A stretch of DNA of 64,000 bases from assembly GCA_036563665.1 (NCBI GenBank), contig DATCLY010000041.1, positions 1-64,000 of the forward strand, in the 5' to 3' direction. Positions 43,892 through 53,832 of the stretch are shown here, one piece after another (the first letter of the stretch is position 1; every line of letters starts with the position of its first letter). This DNA comes from FEN-1219 sp036563665. Its GTDB lineage: Bacteria > Pseudomonadota > Gammaproteobacteria > Steroidobacterales > Rariloculaceae. The notes under the pieces were generated by a model. That model searched no databases. It was not told the origin of the DNA and saw only the letters and a program-made list of their open reading frames with translations. A program made the position numbers and the translations under genes.

Positions 43892-46800
43892 CTACTCGTC
43901 GCGCCGCAGCTGCGCAGGCGCGGCCGCCGGCGCCGCCCCGGCCCCGCCCATGAGGCGGTCCACGAGCCGGCTCACGTGCTGCGGCGACTTGGTGTTGCGC
44001 GCGACGAGCGCGTAGACCGTGGGCACGACCAGCAGCGTGAGGAACACCGCCACCATCATGCCGAAGAACACGACGATGCCGATCGGCCGGCGCTGCTCGG
44101 CGCCTGCGCCCGTGGCGAGCAGCAGCGGCAGCGCGCCGAACGCCGTGCAGAACGACGTCATGAGCACGGGACGCAGCCGCGTGACGGCCGCCCTGACCAC
44201 CGCGTCGTAGAACTCGACGCCGCGGTCGCGGAGCTGATTGGCGAACTCGACGATCAGCACGCCGTTCTTCGCCGCGATGCCGATCAGCATGATCACGGCG
44301 ATCTGGCTGAAGATGTTGATGGTGAGGCCGTTGAGCTTGAGGCCGAACACCGCCCCGAGCAGCGCGAGCGGCACCGTCACCATGATGATGAACGGATGCA
44401 CGAAGCTCTCGAACTGCGCGGCCAGCACGAGGTACACCACCGCGAGCGCCAGCAGGAACGTGAAGTAGAGCTGCTGCCCGGTGCGCGTGAACTCGCCCGA
44501 CTCGCCGTCGAACTTGAGGGTGGCCTCGGGCGGCAGCTCGCGCGCCACGGTGTCGCGGAACCACTGCACGGCCTCGCCCATCGTGTAGCCCGGCGCGAGG
44601 TCGGCCATCACCTTCACGGAGCGCAGCCGGTCGAAGCGCGACAGGCGCATGGGACCCGACGTCTCCTCGAGCCGCACCACGCTCGCGAGCGGGATCAGCT
44701 CGCCCGTGAGCGAGGAGCGCACGCGGATGTTGGTGAGGTCGGTGCTCGTCTCGCGGATGTCGTCGCGCGCCTGGAGGATCACGTCGTACTCGCGGCCGCG
44801 GTCCACGTAGGTGGTCACCACGCGCGAACCGAGCATCGTCTCGAGCGTGCGCCCCACCGTCGCCAGCGACACGCCGAGATCGGCCGCGCGGTCCCGGTCC
44901 ACGGACACGCGGATCTGCGGCTTGCGGGCCTTGTAAGTGGTGTCGAGGTTCGTGAGACCCGGGTTCTGCTGGGCGAGCTCGAACAGGCGCTCGGACCACG
45001 CCGCGAGCGACTCGTAGTCGGGACCGCCGATCACGGCCTGCACCGCCCGCCCCACGCCGCGGCGGCCGAGCCCCGCGGGCGCGCCCGTGGACACGCGCAC
45101 GCCCGGCAGCAGCGCCGCCGCCCGTTCGCGGAGCGACTCCACCACTTCCCGCGGCGTGCGCTCCCGCTCGTGCCAGGGCTTCATGACCACGAACGCCCGC
45201 GCGGTGTTCACGTCGCCGGTGCGCACCTCCGCGCCGCCCTGGCCCGGCACGCGCACCAGCACGCGATCGATGTCGCCCTTCTCCATCTCCGCGAGCGCGA
45301 GCTCCTCGAGGGCGAGCGCCTGCGCGTCCATGTACTCGAAGCTCGAGCCTTCGGGGCCTTCGAGCTCCACGAACGCGCGGCCCAGGTCCGCCTGCGGCGT
45401 GAACTCCGACGGCACCGAGCGGAACGTGAGGATACCGAGCGCCACGAGCGCCAGCACGGCGGTGACCACCAGGAACGGATGGCGCACGAGCCGCCGCAGC
45501 AGCCGCTCGTAGAACGCGGCGAGGCGGCGGAAGAACCAGTCGATGCCGCGGGCGAAGCGGTTGCGATGCGCGCTGTCGTCCGGCAGCCGCGAGGCGAGCA
45601 TGGGCGTGAGCGTGAGCGCCACCAGCGCCGAGAACAGCACCGAGGCCGCCAGCGTGAAGCCGAACTCGCGGAAGAGCCTCCCCAGGTCGCCCGGCAGGAA
45701 CGAGATCGGCACGAACACCGAGGCCAGCGTGAGCGTGGTGGCGATCACGGCGAAGCCGATCTCGCGCGTGCCCGTGATCGCGGCGAGCAGCGGCGGCTCG
45801 CCGAGCTCCGTGCGCCGATGCACGTTCTCGAGCACGACGACGGCGTCGTCCACCACGAGGCCGATGGCGAGCACGAGCCCGAGCAGCGTGAGCACGTTCA
45901 CCGAGTAGCCGAGCGCGTACATCACCGTGAGCGAGGCGATCACGGACACGGGGATGGTCACGGCCGGGATCAGCGTGGCGCGGAAGTTGCCGAGGAAGAG
46001 GTAGATGACGATCAGCACGGACCCGAGCGCGAACGCCACCGCGATCAGCACCTCGCGCAGCGCCGCCTCGATGGCCACGGCGTTGTCGATGCTCACCTGC
46101 AGCGTCGAGCCCGGGGGCAGGCTCGACTGCATGCGCTCGACCTCGGCCCGCACGCCGCGGGCGATGTCGAGCGTGTTGCCCTTCGACTGCGCCTCCACCT
46201 GCAGCATGATGCCGGCGCGGCCCGACAGGCGGCTGAACGAGCGCTCGTTCTCGGCGGCGCGTTGCACGTCCGCCACCTCGCCCAGGCGCACGAGGTGGCC
46301 GCCTTCGCCGCGCGCTATGACGAGGTTGCGGAAGTCTTCCTCGGTCTCGAGGCCCACCATCGTGCGCAGCGAGAACTCGCGGCTGCGCGACTCGAGCCGC
46401 CCGGCCGGCAGCTCCACGTTCTCGCGCCGCAGCGCGTCCTCGATGTCGGTGACCGTGAGGTTGCGGGCCGCGAGCGCCTGGCGGTCGATCCAGATGCGCA
46501 TCGAGTAGCGCCGCCCGCCGATGATGTTCACCCGCGCGACGCCCGGCACGGTGGACAGCCGGTCGACCAGGTTGCGCTCGGCGTAGTCCGTGAGCTCGAG
46601 CATCGACATCGTGTCGGAGCTGAACGCGATGGTCATCACGGACTCGGCGTTCGCGTCCGCCTTGATGATCTGCGGCGGGTCGGCCTCCTCCGGCAGGCGG
46701 GCCACCACCCGCGCCACGCGGTCGCGCACGTCGTTGGTGGCCGCGTCGATGTCGCGGCTCACGTCGAACTCGATGCGCACCTGCGAGCGCTCGTCCTCGC

Positions 46801-47050
46801 TGTCCGACTCGATCTTGAGGATGCCCTCGATGCCGGCGATCGCGTCCTCGATGACCTGGGTGATCTTGGTCTCGATGACCGCGGCCGACGCGCCGCTGTA
46901 GTTGGTGGTGATGGACACCACCGGCCGGTCGATGTCCGGATACTCGCGCACGCCGAGCCGCTGCAGGGACATCAGGCCGAAGATCACGAGCAGCGCGCTG
47001 ATCACGGTCGCGAAGACCGGTCGGCGCACGGACAGCTCGGCGATGCGCAT
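43892..47050 (-). CDS. RND efflux pump inner-membrane transporter (HAE-1 type)
   Basis: A 1052-residue proton-driven transporter with twelve helices and two large periplasmic loops. The N-terminus (ELSVRRPVFATVISALLVIFG), the first pore segment (GVREYPDIDRPVVSI) and the relay helix GLVLAIGLVVDDAVVVLENV with paired Asp fit the HAE-1 family of drug exporters. The second half ends with VVPTVYALVARNTKSP. It lies six bases after its adaptor gene. No outer-membrane channel gene is next to it. The substrate is unknown. Confidence 0.93.
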   Translation of the reverse strand: MRIAELSVRRPVFATVISALLVIFGLMSLQRLGVREYPDIDRPVVSITTNYSGASAAVIETKITQVIEDAIAGIEGILKIESDSEDERSQVRIEFDVSRDIDAATNDVRDRVARVVARLPEEADPPQIIKADANAESVMTIAFSSDTMSMLELTDYAERNLVDRLSTVPGVARVNIIGGRRYSMRIWIDRQALAARNLTVTDIEDALRRENVELPAGRLESRSREFSLRTMVGLETEEDFRNLVIARGEGGHLVRLGEVADVQRAAENERSFSRLSGRAGIMLQVEAQSKGNTLDIARGVRAEVERMQSSLPPGSTLQVSIDNAVAIEAALREVLIAVAFALGSVLIVIYLFLGNFRATLIPAVTIPVSVIASLTVMYALGYSVNVLTLLGLVLAIGLVVDDAVVVLENVHRRTELGEPPLLAAITGTREIGFAVIATTLTLASVFVPISFLPGDLGRLFREFGFTLAASVLFSALVALTLTPMLASRLPDDSAHRNRFARGIDWFFRRLAAFYERLLRRLVRHPFLVVTAVLALVALGILTFRSVPSEFTPQADLGRAFVELEGPEGSSFEYMDAQALALEELALAEMEKGDIDRVLVRVPGQGGAEVRTGDVNTARAFVVMKPWHERERTPREVVESLRERAAALLPGVRVSTGAPAGLGRRGVGRAVQAVIGGPDYESLAAWSERLFELAQQNPGLTNLDTTYKARKPQIRVSVDRDRAADLGVSLATVGRTLETMLGSRVVTTYVDRGREYDVILQARDDIRETSTDLTNIRVRSSLTGELIPLASVVRLEETSGPMRLSRFDRLRSVKVMADLAPGYTMGEAVQWFRDTVARELPPEATLKFDGESGEFTRTGQQLYFTFLLALAVVYLVLAAQFESFVHPFIIMVTVPLALLGAVFGLKLNGLTINIFSQIAVIMLIGIAAKNGVLIVEFANQLRDRGVEFYDAVVRAAVTRLRPVLMTSFCTAFGALPLLLATGAGAEQRRPIGIVVFFGMMVAVFLTLLVVPTVYALVARNTKSPQHVSRLVDRLMGGAGAAPAAAPAQLRRDE

Positions 47051-47056
47051 GCGGCC

Positions 47057-48133
47057 TCAGCTGGGCGTGCGCGCGGCTTCCTGCACCCGGCTGCCGTCGC
47101 GCAGGTTCTGCGTGCCTTCCACGACCACGCGCTCACCCTCGGAGAGGCCGGCGACGATCTCCACCTCTCCCGGGCGGCGCTTGCCGATCCGCACCTCGCG
47201 CCGCTCCACGACGTCGCCGACCACGGCGAACACGTACGTGCGGCCCTGCTCCGGCACGATGGCCTCTTCCGGCACGATCAAGGCCGGCGCGAGGTCGCCC
47301 TGGAGCGTGACGGTCATGAACATGCCTGCCCGCAGCGCGCCGTCGGGGTTCGGCAGCTCCGCGCGCACCGTGATGGAGCGCGTGACGGGATCGACGCGCG
47401 AGTCGAGGTTCGTCACCTCGCCCTCGAACGTGCGGCCCGGCAGCCCGGCGGTGCGGGCCGTGATCGGCAGGCCCCGCCGCAGCAGGTAGAGATAGGTCTC
47501 GGGCACCGTGAAGTCGAGCTTGATGCGCGAGATGTCGTCGAGCGTGGTGATCACCGTGCCCGGGCTCACGAAGCTGCCCACGCTCACGTGGCGGAAACCG
47601 GTGCGGCCGTCGAAGGCGGCGCGGATGACGGTGTCGGCGAGGCGCGCCTCCGCCGCCGCCACGCGGGCCTGCGCGCCCTTGAGGGCGGCCTCGATCTGGT
47701 CGAGCTGCGCCACCGACAGCGCCTGGCTCGCCACGAGCTCGCGGCTCCGCTTGTACTGGTTCTCGCTGTCGGCCAGTGCGGCCTGCGCCTCGGCGAGCGC
47801 CGCGCGTGCCTGCGCGTCGTCCATCTGGACGAGGATGTCGCCGCGCTTGACCTCGGAGCCCTCGTCGAAGTGGATGGCCGTGACCACGTTGGAGGCCTTC
47901 GAGGTGACCTCCACGGACTCGTTCGCGTGCGTGGTGCCGACGGCCTCGATCTCGAGCGCCATGGGCTCCACCCGCGCGACGGCGGTGACGACGGCGACGG
48001 CGCTGCGCCCGGCCGGCGTGACTTCCGTGATGCTCGCCTGCGGCTTCGCGCAGGCGCACAGGGCGAGGACGGCCGCGACGAGGCAGGCTCGCGAGCCTGC
48101 TCGAGGGCGCGTCCATGGCGACTCGTGACTCAA
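47057..48133 (-). CDS. RND efflux periplasmic adaptor
   Basis: A 358-residue adaptor of the MexE/AcrA class. A hydrophobic N-terminus ends in ALCAC (lipobox-like, near residue 26). Next comes a lipoyl half (AIHFDEGSEVKRGDILVQMD), a coiled-coil hairpin (about 100-160), the second half (VIRAAFDGRTGFRHVSVG) and the barrel and membrane-proximal domains. No ATG or GTG suits this start. A TTG at 48131-48133 has GGAG seven bases before it and gives a sensible signal sequence. Stop and RND start are six bases apart. Confidence 0.88.
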   Translation of the reverse strand: MSHESPWTRPRAGSRACLVAAVLALCACAKPQASITEVTPAGRSAVAVVTAVARVEPMALEIEAVGTTHANESVEVTSKASNVVTAIHFDEGSEVKRGDILVQMDDAQARAALAEAQAALADSENQYKRSRELVASQALSVAQLDQIEAALKGAQARVAAAEARLADTVIRAAFDGRTGFRHVSVGSFVSPGTVITTLDDISRIKLDFTVPETYLYLLRRGLPITARTAGLPGRTFEGEVTNLDSRVDPVTRSITVRAELPNPDGALRAGMFMTVTLQGDLAPALIVPEEAIVPEQGRTYVFAVVGDVVERREVRIGKRRPGEVEIVAGLSEGERVVVEGTQNLRDGSRVQEAARTPS

Positions 48134-48311
48134 ATCGGCGCTCCGGCGACCGCGGGCCCAGGCGAGCCGCGCCCGCCCCGTCGATGATGCGAATCGGGCA
48201 TTTATAACACGAGTGACGATCCGCAAACCGCGCCGTCCGTCTCGCTGCCGAGACGAGCCGGCGCTTCCTCGCATCGTAGCGCGGGGCGCGGTCGCGTACC
48301 GTGAAGTCTTC

Positions 48312-49382
48312 TCAATCCGGTGCGGCCCTGCGAAGCGCCGCCCCGGCCAGCACGGTCTGGAGCTCGGCCAGGATGGACAGCGCGATCGACTCCGGCGAGT
48401 CCGCGCCGATATCGAGCCCCACGGGGCCTTTGAGCCGCGGCCGGAGCCGCTCGCCCACCTCGCCGAGCTCTGCGAGCAGCCGCTCCTTGCGGGCCGCGGG
48501 GCCGAGCACGCCGAGGTAGGCCGCGTCCGCGGACGCGAGCTGCGCGAGATAGGTGCGGTCGGTCGCGAGGTGGTGGCTCATGACGACGATCGCGTCGAAC
48601 TCGCCGAGCGGGACCTGCTCGTGCAGCCTCGCGGGCTCGATGCAGCGCACCCACTCGGCGCGCTCGAAACCGCCGCGGGCCACGTACCCCCGGCGGTGGT
48701 CCGCCACGCCCACGAGCCAGCCGAGCTCGGCCGCCATCTGCACGAGCGGCACGGCGTCGAGCCCCGCGCCGAGCACGAGCAGCCGCGGCACGGGCTTCAA
48801 GGGCGCGTAGAGCACGCCCAGGCCGGAGGCGTCGCGGCGATAGGCCGCGCGGCCGCTCGCGAGCGCCTCGCGGCAGCCCGAGACGAGCGCCTCGGCCGCC
48901 GCCGCCTCGAGACGAAAGAGCTCGACGTCGTCTCGGCCTGCCACCACCGTGGCGCCCGGGGCGAGCCCGGCCCCGGGATCGATCACGGTGGCAATCGCCG
49001 CCGGCCCGCGCTGCCGCAGCCGCTCGGCGATGGCCGCGAACGGCTGGAAGCCCTCCTCGGGCCTGAGCGGTTGCAAGAACACCCGCAGCAACCCGTTGCA
49101 GCCGATGCCGAGCCCCCAGAGCTCGTCCGCCTCGTCGCGCAGATCGTAGACCGCCGGGGCCGGCTCGTTCGTCTCGAGCACGCGCCGCGCGCGCTCCGCG
49201 AGATCGCCCTCGAGGCACCCGCCGCTCACGAGCCCCTGATAGTCGCCGTTCGCTGCGATGAGAATCCGGTGGCCGGCCTTGCTGTAGGTGGAGCCCGCCG
49301 TCTCGTAGACGGTGGCGAGCACGAGCGGCTCGCCGCGCGCGCGCCACGTTGCGAACGACTCGAGAATCCGCCTGACGCTCAT
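48312..49382 (-). CDS. xdhC: XdhC/CoxI family protein
   Basis: A 356-residue protein. Its N-terminal part carries the XdhC_CoxI pattern (ETAGSTYSKAGHRILI, SGGCLEGDL). The C-terminal half is a Rossmann domain starting at PRLLVLGAGLDAVPLV. XdhC proteins bind molybdenum cofactor and help put a terminal sulfur on it before insertion into xanthine dehydrogenase-type enzymes. No such dehydrogenase is encoded in the window. It fits the moeA and modBC theme. The gaps 48134-48311 and 49383-49530 show nothing notable. Confidence 0.88.
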   Translation of the reverse strand: MSVRRILESFATWRARGEPLVLATVYETAGSTYSKAGHRILIAANGDYQGLVSGGCLEGDLAERARRVLETNEPAPAVYDLRDEADELWGLGIGCNGLLRVFLQPLRPEEGFQPFAAIAERLRQRGPAAIATVIDPGAGLAPGATVVAGRDDVELFRLEAAAAEALVSGCREALASGRAAYRRDASGLGVLYAPLKPVPRLLVLGAGLDAVPLVQMAAELGWLVGVADHRRGYVARGGFERAEWVRCIEPARLHEQVPLGEFDAIVVMSHHLATDRTYLAQLASADAAYLGVLGPAARKERLLAELGEVGERLRPRLKGPVGLDIGADSPESIALSILAELQTVLAGAALRRAAPD

Positions 49383-49530
49383 TCCATCACGGGACCGCCG
49401 GAACGCCCGCGCCCGGCCGGCCGCCCAATATGCCAGCCCGGCCCTGCGGTTGCACGCGCCGGCGGGCCGGTCGTAGACTCCCGCCTCCGCGCGCTCGCGC
49501 CACCCCGTACGTCAGACCAAGGCATCGCCG

Positions 49531-50115
49531 GTGACCCGACCCACCCGAGAGGAAGCTGAAGCCGCCGTCCGCACGCTGTTGCAGTGGATCGGCGACGACC
49601 CGGACCGCGAGGGCCTGCGCGGCACGCCGAGCCGCGTGGTGCGGGCGTACGAGGACTGGTTCAGCGGCTACCGCGAGGACCCGGTGGAGTTCCTGCGCCG
49701 CACGTTCTACGAGGTGGACGGCTACGACGAGATGGTGGTGCTGCGCGACATTCCGTTCGAGTCGCACTGCGAGCACCACCTCGCGCCCATCATCGGCCGC
49801 ATCCACGTGGGCTACCTGCCGGACCGCAAGGTGGTGGGCATCAGCAAGCTCGCCCGCGTGGTGGAGACGTTCGCGCGGCGGCTGCAAGTGCAGGAGTCGC
49901 TCACGGCGCAGATCGCCCACACCATTCAGGACGTTTTGAAGCCGAAGGGCGTGGGCGTGATCGTCGAAGGCACGCACCAGTGCATGACCACGCGCGGCGT
50001 GCGCAAGCACGGCGTGTCGATGATCACGAGCCAGCTGCTCGGCATGTTCCGCAGCGACCCCCGCACCCGCGCCGAGTTCCTGAACTTCATCGGGCGCCCG
50101 AGCCACCACGACTGA
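49531..50115 (+). CDS. folE: GTP cyclohydrolase I
   Basis: A 194-residue enzyme that turns GTP into dihydroneopterin triphosphate, the first step of folate synthesis. The zinc-binding and active-site segments are intact: ESHCEHHLAPIIGR with Cys and His ligands, VGISKLARVVETFARRLQVQE, and GTHQCMTTRGVRK with the second Cys. The GTG at 49531 gives the normal family length; a weak AAGG precedes it. It stands alone, followed by putA after 76 bases. Confidence 0.96.
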   Translation: MTRPTREEAEAAVRTLLQWIGDDPDREGLRGTPSRVVRAYEDWFSGYREDPVEFLRRTFYEVDGYDEMVVLRDIPFESHCEHHLAPIIGRIHVGYLPDRKVVGISKLARVVETFARRLQVQESLTAQIAHTIQDVLKPKGVGVIVEGTHQCMTTRGVRKHGVSMITSQLLGMFRSDPRTRAEFLNFIGRPSHHD

Positions 50116-50191
50116 GCGCCGGCCCCGCAGGGCCGCCGCGTCCCCGAGCCGCCGCCTACCTGCGGCCCCCGCGCCGTTCTACACTCGGGGC

Positions 50192-53100
50192 ATGGCCGCG
50201 AGTGCCAAGCGCAGCTGGGTGTTCGGCGCCGGCAAGCCGCCGATCGTCGACGCGGACATCGCGCGCCACTACCTCGCGGACGAGGCGGCCACGGTCCGCT
50301 CCCTGCTCGATCACGCCCGGGTCGACGCCGCCACGCGCGCGGCGGTCGATCGCCGGGCCCGGGCGCTCGTCGCCGCCATGCGCGAGCGGCAGCGAAAAGC
50401 CGGCGGCCTCGACGCCTTTCTCGGCGAGTACGACCTCTCCTCTTCCGAAGGCGTGGTGCTCATGTGCCTCGCCGAGGCGCTGCTGCGCATCCCGGATCCG
50501 CTCACCGCGGACCGGCTCATCGCCGACAAGCTCGGCAGCGCGGACTGGCGCGCGCACCTCGGCGAGAGCGACTCGCTGTTCGTGAACGCGTCCACGTGGG
50601 CGCTGCTCCTGACCGGGCGCTTCGTGCGCGCGGGCGCGGCGGGCGAGGAGCCGGAGCGGCTGCTGCGCCGGCTCGTGGACCGCATCGGCGACGGCGCCGT
50701 GCGCGCCGCGCTGCGCGCCGCCATGCGCATCCTCGGCCAGCAGTTCGTCATGGGCGAGACCATCGAGCAGGCGCTCGAGCGCGCGGCCCGCTCGCCGGAG
50801 TACCTGTACTCGTTCGACATGCTCGGCGAGGCGGCGCTGACGGCCGCGGACGCGGACACGTATTTCGCAGCGTATCGCGCCGCGATCGGAGCGATCGCGG
50901 CGGCGCAGCGGCGCGACGCGGCCGTCACCGACGCGCTCGGCGTGTCCGTGAAGCTCTCGGCCCTGCACCCGCGCTACGAGTACGCGCAGGCCGGGCGCGC
51001 GGTCCCCGAGCTCGCCGCCCGCCTCGAGGCGCTCGCGATCGAGGCCGCGGCCGCGGGCGTGCAGCTCACCGTGGACGCCGAGGAAGCGGACCGGCTCGAG
51101 CTCTCGCTCGCGGTGTTCGAGCGCGTGTTCCGGAGCCCACGGCTCGGCGGCTACTCGGGGCTCGGCCTCGCGGTGCAGGCGTATCAGAAGCGCGCGCTGC
51201 ACGTGATCGGCTGGCTCGAGGAGCTCGCGCGCGCCGAGCAGCGCGTGATCCCCGTTCGCCTCGTGAAGGGCGCTTACTGGGACACGGAGATCAAGCGCGC
51301 GCAGCAGCAGGGGCTCGCGGGCTACCCGGTCTTCACGCGCAAGAGCAACACCGACGTGTCGTATCTCGCCTGCGCGAAGACGCTGCTCTGCGCGAGCCCG
51401 CACCTCTACCCGCAATTCGCCACGCACAACGCGCACACGGCGGCCTGGCTGCTCGAGGTGGGCGCGCGCAACCGCTTCGAGTTCCAGCGCCTGCACGGCA
51501 TGGGCGAGGAGCTCTACGGCGAGCTCATCGAGCAGGGCGTGGAGCGGCCGTGCCGCGTCTATGCGCCCGTGGGCAGCCATCGCCACTTGCTGCCGTATCT
51601 CGTGCGGCGGCTGCTCGAGAACGGCGCCAACACGTCGTTCGTGAACCGGCTCGCGCACGCCGAGGCGCCCGTCGAGGCCATCGTCGCCGACCCCGTGGCC
51701 GTCACGGAGGCGCTCGACGACGTCACGCATCCGCGCATCCCGCTGCCGAAAGATCTGTTCGCGCCCGAGCGCGTGAACTCCTACGGCGTGAACCTCGCCG
51801 ACGGCGGCGAGCTCGAGCGGCTGCAGCGCGCGCTCGAGTCGTGTCGCGTGGGCGAATGGCAGGCGGCGCCCCGCGTCGACGCGGAGTCCCGGCCCACCGA
51901 GACGCTCGAAGTGCGCGACCCGGCCGATCGCCGGCGCCTCGTCGGCCACGTGCGCTACGCGGACGCCGCCACGGCGCAGCGGGCGCTCGCGGTCGCGCAC
52001 GGGCACCAGCCCGCCTGGGACGCGCGTCCCGCGCACGAGCGCGCGGCGCTCCTGCGCCGCGCGGCCGACCTGTTCGAGGCGGACCGCGCCGAGCTCGTGG
52101 CGCGCTGCGTGGCCGAGACCGGCAAGACGATCCCCGACAGCCTCGCGGAGGTCCGCGAGGCGGTGGACCTGCTGCGCTACTACGCGGCGGAATGCGAGCG
52201 GCTGTTCGCGGCGCCGCTGCGGCTGCCGGGACCCACCGGCGAGCGCAACGAGCTCCGCCTGCGCGGCCGCGGCGTGTACCTCTGCATCAGCCCCTGGAAC
52301 TTCCCCCTCGCCATCTTCACGGGGCAGATCGCGGCCGCGCTCGCGGCCGGCAACACCGTGCTCGCGAAGCCCGCGGAGCAGAGCGTGCTCGTGGCCGACC
52401 GCGCCACGGAGCTGCTGCATCGCGCGGGCATCCCGCTTCCGGCGCTGCAGCTCCTGCCGGGCGACGGCCGGGCGATGGGCGAGGCGCTGCTGCCCGACGC
52501 GCGCGTCGCGGGCGTGGCGTTCACGGGGTCCGTGGAGACCGCCCACGCGATCAACCGCGCGCTCGCCGAGCGTCGCGGCCCGCTCGCGAGCCTCATCGCC
52601 GAGACCGGCGGCGTGAACGCCATGATCGTCGACAGCTCGGCGCTGCCCGAGCAGGTGGTGCGCGACGCCGTCGAATCCGCGTTCAACAGCGCGGGCCAGC
52701 GCTGCTCCGCGCTGCGGCTGCTGTGCCTGCAGGAGGACACGGCCGACCGCGTGCTCGAGATGCTGCTCGGCGCGATGCGCGAGCTCGTCGTCGGCGACCC
52801 CGCGCCGCTCGCCACCGACGTCGGTCCGGTCATCGACGAGGACGCGCGGCGCGCGCTCGAGGCTCATGTCGAGTCGCTGCGCGACCGCGTGCTCTACCGC
52901 TGCCCCGTCCCGCCCGAGCACGCGCACGGGCTCTTCGTGCCGCCCACGCTCATCGAGCTCGACGGGCCCGCCGCGCTGACGACCGAGGTGTTCGGCCCGA
53001 TCCTGCACGTGTGCCGCTACCGTGCGTCCGAGGTGGACGCCCTGCTCGACGCCATCAACGCCACCGGCTTCGGCTTGACGCTGGGCGTGCACAGCCGCGT

Positions 53101-53359
53101 CGACGCGTTCGCCGCGAAAGTGGCCGCGCGCATGCGCGTCGGCAACGTCTACGTGAACCGCAACATGATCGGCGCGCAGATCGGCGTGCAGCCGTTCGGC
53201 GGCATGGGCTTGTCGGGCACCGGCCCGAAGGCCGGGGGGCCGCATTACCTGCCCCGCTTCGCCACCGAGCAGACGGTCACCACCAACACCGCGGCCGTGG
53301 GCGGCAACGCGACGCTGCTGTCCCTCGCCGACGATGACCCACGGCGCCCGCCGCGTTGA
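50192..53359 (+). CDS. putA: Bifunctional proline dehydrogenase / P5C dehydrogenase PutA
   Basis: A 1055-residue enzyme that oxidises proline to glutamate. The FAD-linked proline dehydrogenase barrel (about 90-500) has RLVKGAYWDTEIKRAQ and ENGANTSFVNRL. The NAD-linked aldehyde dehydrogenase part (about 560-1030) has ISPWNFPLAIFTGQ, AETGGVNAMIVDSS and the catalytic Cys in FNSAGQRCSALR. The N-terminus lacks the ribbon-helix-helix of trifunctional PutA, so it should not repress its own gene. It also lacks the extra C-terminal domain of long forms. Confidence 0.95.
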   Translation: MAASAKRSWVFGAGKPPIVDADIARHYLADEAATVRSLLDHARVDAATRAAVDRRARALVAAMRERQRKAGGLDAFLGEYDLSSSEGVVLMCLAEALLRIPDPLTADRLIADKLGSADWRAHLGESDSLFVNASTWALLLTGRFVRAGAAGEEPERLLRRLVDRIGDGAVRAALRAAMRILGQQFVMGETIEQALERAARSPEYLYSFDMLGEAALTAADADTYFAAYRAAIGAIAAAQRRDAAVTDALGVSVKLSALHPRYEYAQAGRAVPELAARLEALAIEAAAAGVQLTVDAEEADRLELSLAVFERVFRSPRLGGYSGLGLAVQAYQKRALHVIGWLEELARAEQRVIPVRLVKGAYWDTEIKRAQQQGLAGYPVFTRKSNTDVSYLACAKTLLCASPHLYPQFATHNAHTAAWLLEVGARNRFEFQRLHGMGEELYGELIEQGVERPCRVYAPVGSHRHLLPYLVRRLLENGANTSFVNRLAHAEAPVEAIVADPVAVTEALDDVTHPRIPLPKDLFAPERVNSYGVNLADGGELERLQRALESCRVGEWQAAPRVDAESRPTETLEVRDPADRRRLVGHVRYADAATAQRALAVAHGHQPAWDARPAHERAALLRRAADLFEADRAELVARCVAETGKTIPDSLAEVREAVDLLRYYAAECERLFAAPLRLPGPTGERNELRLRGRGVYLCISPWNFPLAIFTGQIAAALAAGNTVLAKPAEQSVLVADRATELLHRAGIPLPALQLLPGDGRAMGEALLPDARVAGVAFTGSVETAHAINRALAERRGPLASLIAETGGVNAMIVDSSALPEQVVRDAVESAFNSAGQRCSALRLLCLQEDTADRVLEMLLGAMRELVVGDPAPLATDVGPVIDEDARRALEAHVESLRDRVLYRCPVPPEHAHGLFVPPTLIELDGPAALTTEVFGPILHVCRYRASEVDALLDAINATGFGLTLGVHSRVDAFAAKVAARMRVGNVYVNRNMIGAQIGVQPFGGMGLSGTGPKAGGPHYLPRFATEQTVTTNTAAVGGNATLLSLADDDPRRPPR

Positions 53360-53526
53360 CATAATCGCGGCGCGGCACGCGTCGATCGGGGCAGGTTCTG
53401 ACGTGCCGCGTCAGCTCAGTGGACATAACCCGATGCGGCGCCGGGCGTTCGCGGCCATGGCACGCCTCTTGCTCCAGGTTGTCCGGGATTCGGAACAATT
53501 TCGAGGGGCGCCGGAGGGATTCGGCA

Positions 53527-53811
53527 ATGGAAGTACGTGTGATTCGAGAGCGCCGCGCGGACGCGCGTGCCGAGCTTGATTACTTGCGCGTGCAGACGTT
53601 CACCCACCCGGAGGACGACACGGTCACGCTCGCCACGATCGAGCGCGTGGTTCAGCGCACGAAGCGCGAGCCCGATCGGCCCCTGCGGCTCGTGCGGCCG
53701 CTCGTGGTCAAGCGTCCCATGACCGAGGAAGAGGCGCTGGTGCTCGCGAGGAGCTACGCCGAGCACAAGAACATCCCGGTGGTATACGCCGAGCAGGGCG
53801 ACCCGTCCTGA
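53527..53811 (+). CDS. Conserved-looking small protein of unknown function
   Basis: A 94-residue protein with a clear ribosome site (GGAGGGA, then ATG at 53527). It has no signal peptide or membrane helix and is rich in Arg, Glu and Val. The centre (LRLVRPLVVKRPMTEEEALVLARSYAEHKNIPVVY) suggests a small alpha/beta fold. No family was recognised. It is convergent with ubiX, 21 bases apart. The gap 53360-53526 before it holds no other feature. Confidence 0.65.
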   Translation: MEVRVIRERRADARAELDYLRVQTFTHPEDDTVTLATIERVVQRTKREPDRPLRLVRPLVVKRPMTEEEALVLARSYAEHKNIPVVYAEQGDPS

Positions 53812-53832
53812 CGGCGCGCGGCTCGCGGCCGC

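Noticed and set aside
43976..48187. Long plus-strand open frame opposite the RND transporter and adaptor
   Set aside because: It is the antisense shadow of two clearly recognised proteins and is rich in Arg, His and Glu without any domain.
50156..53362. Long minus-strand open frame opposite putA
   Set aside because: Antisense shadow of a full-length, well-conserved PutA.
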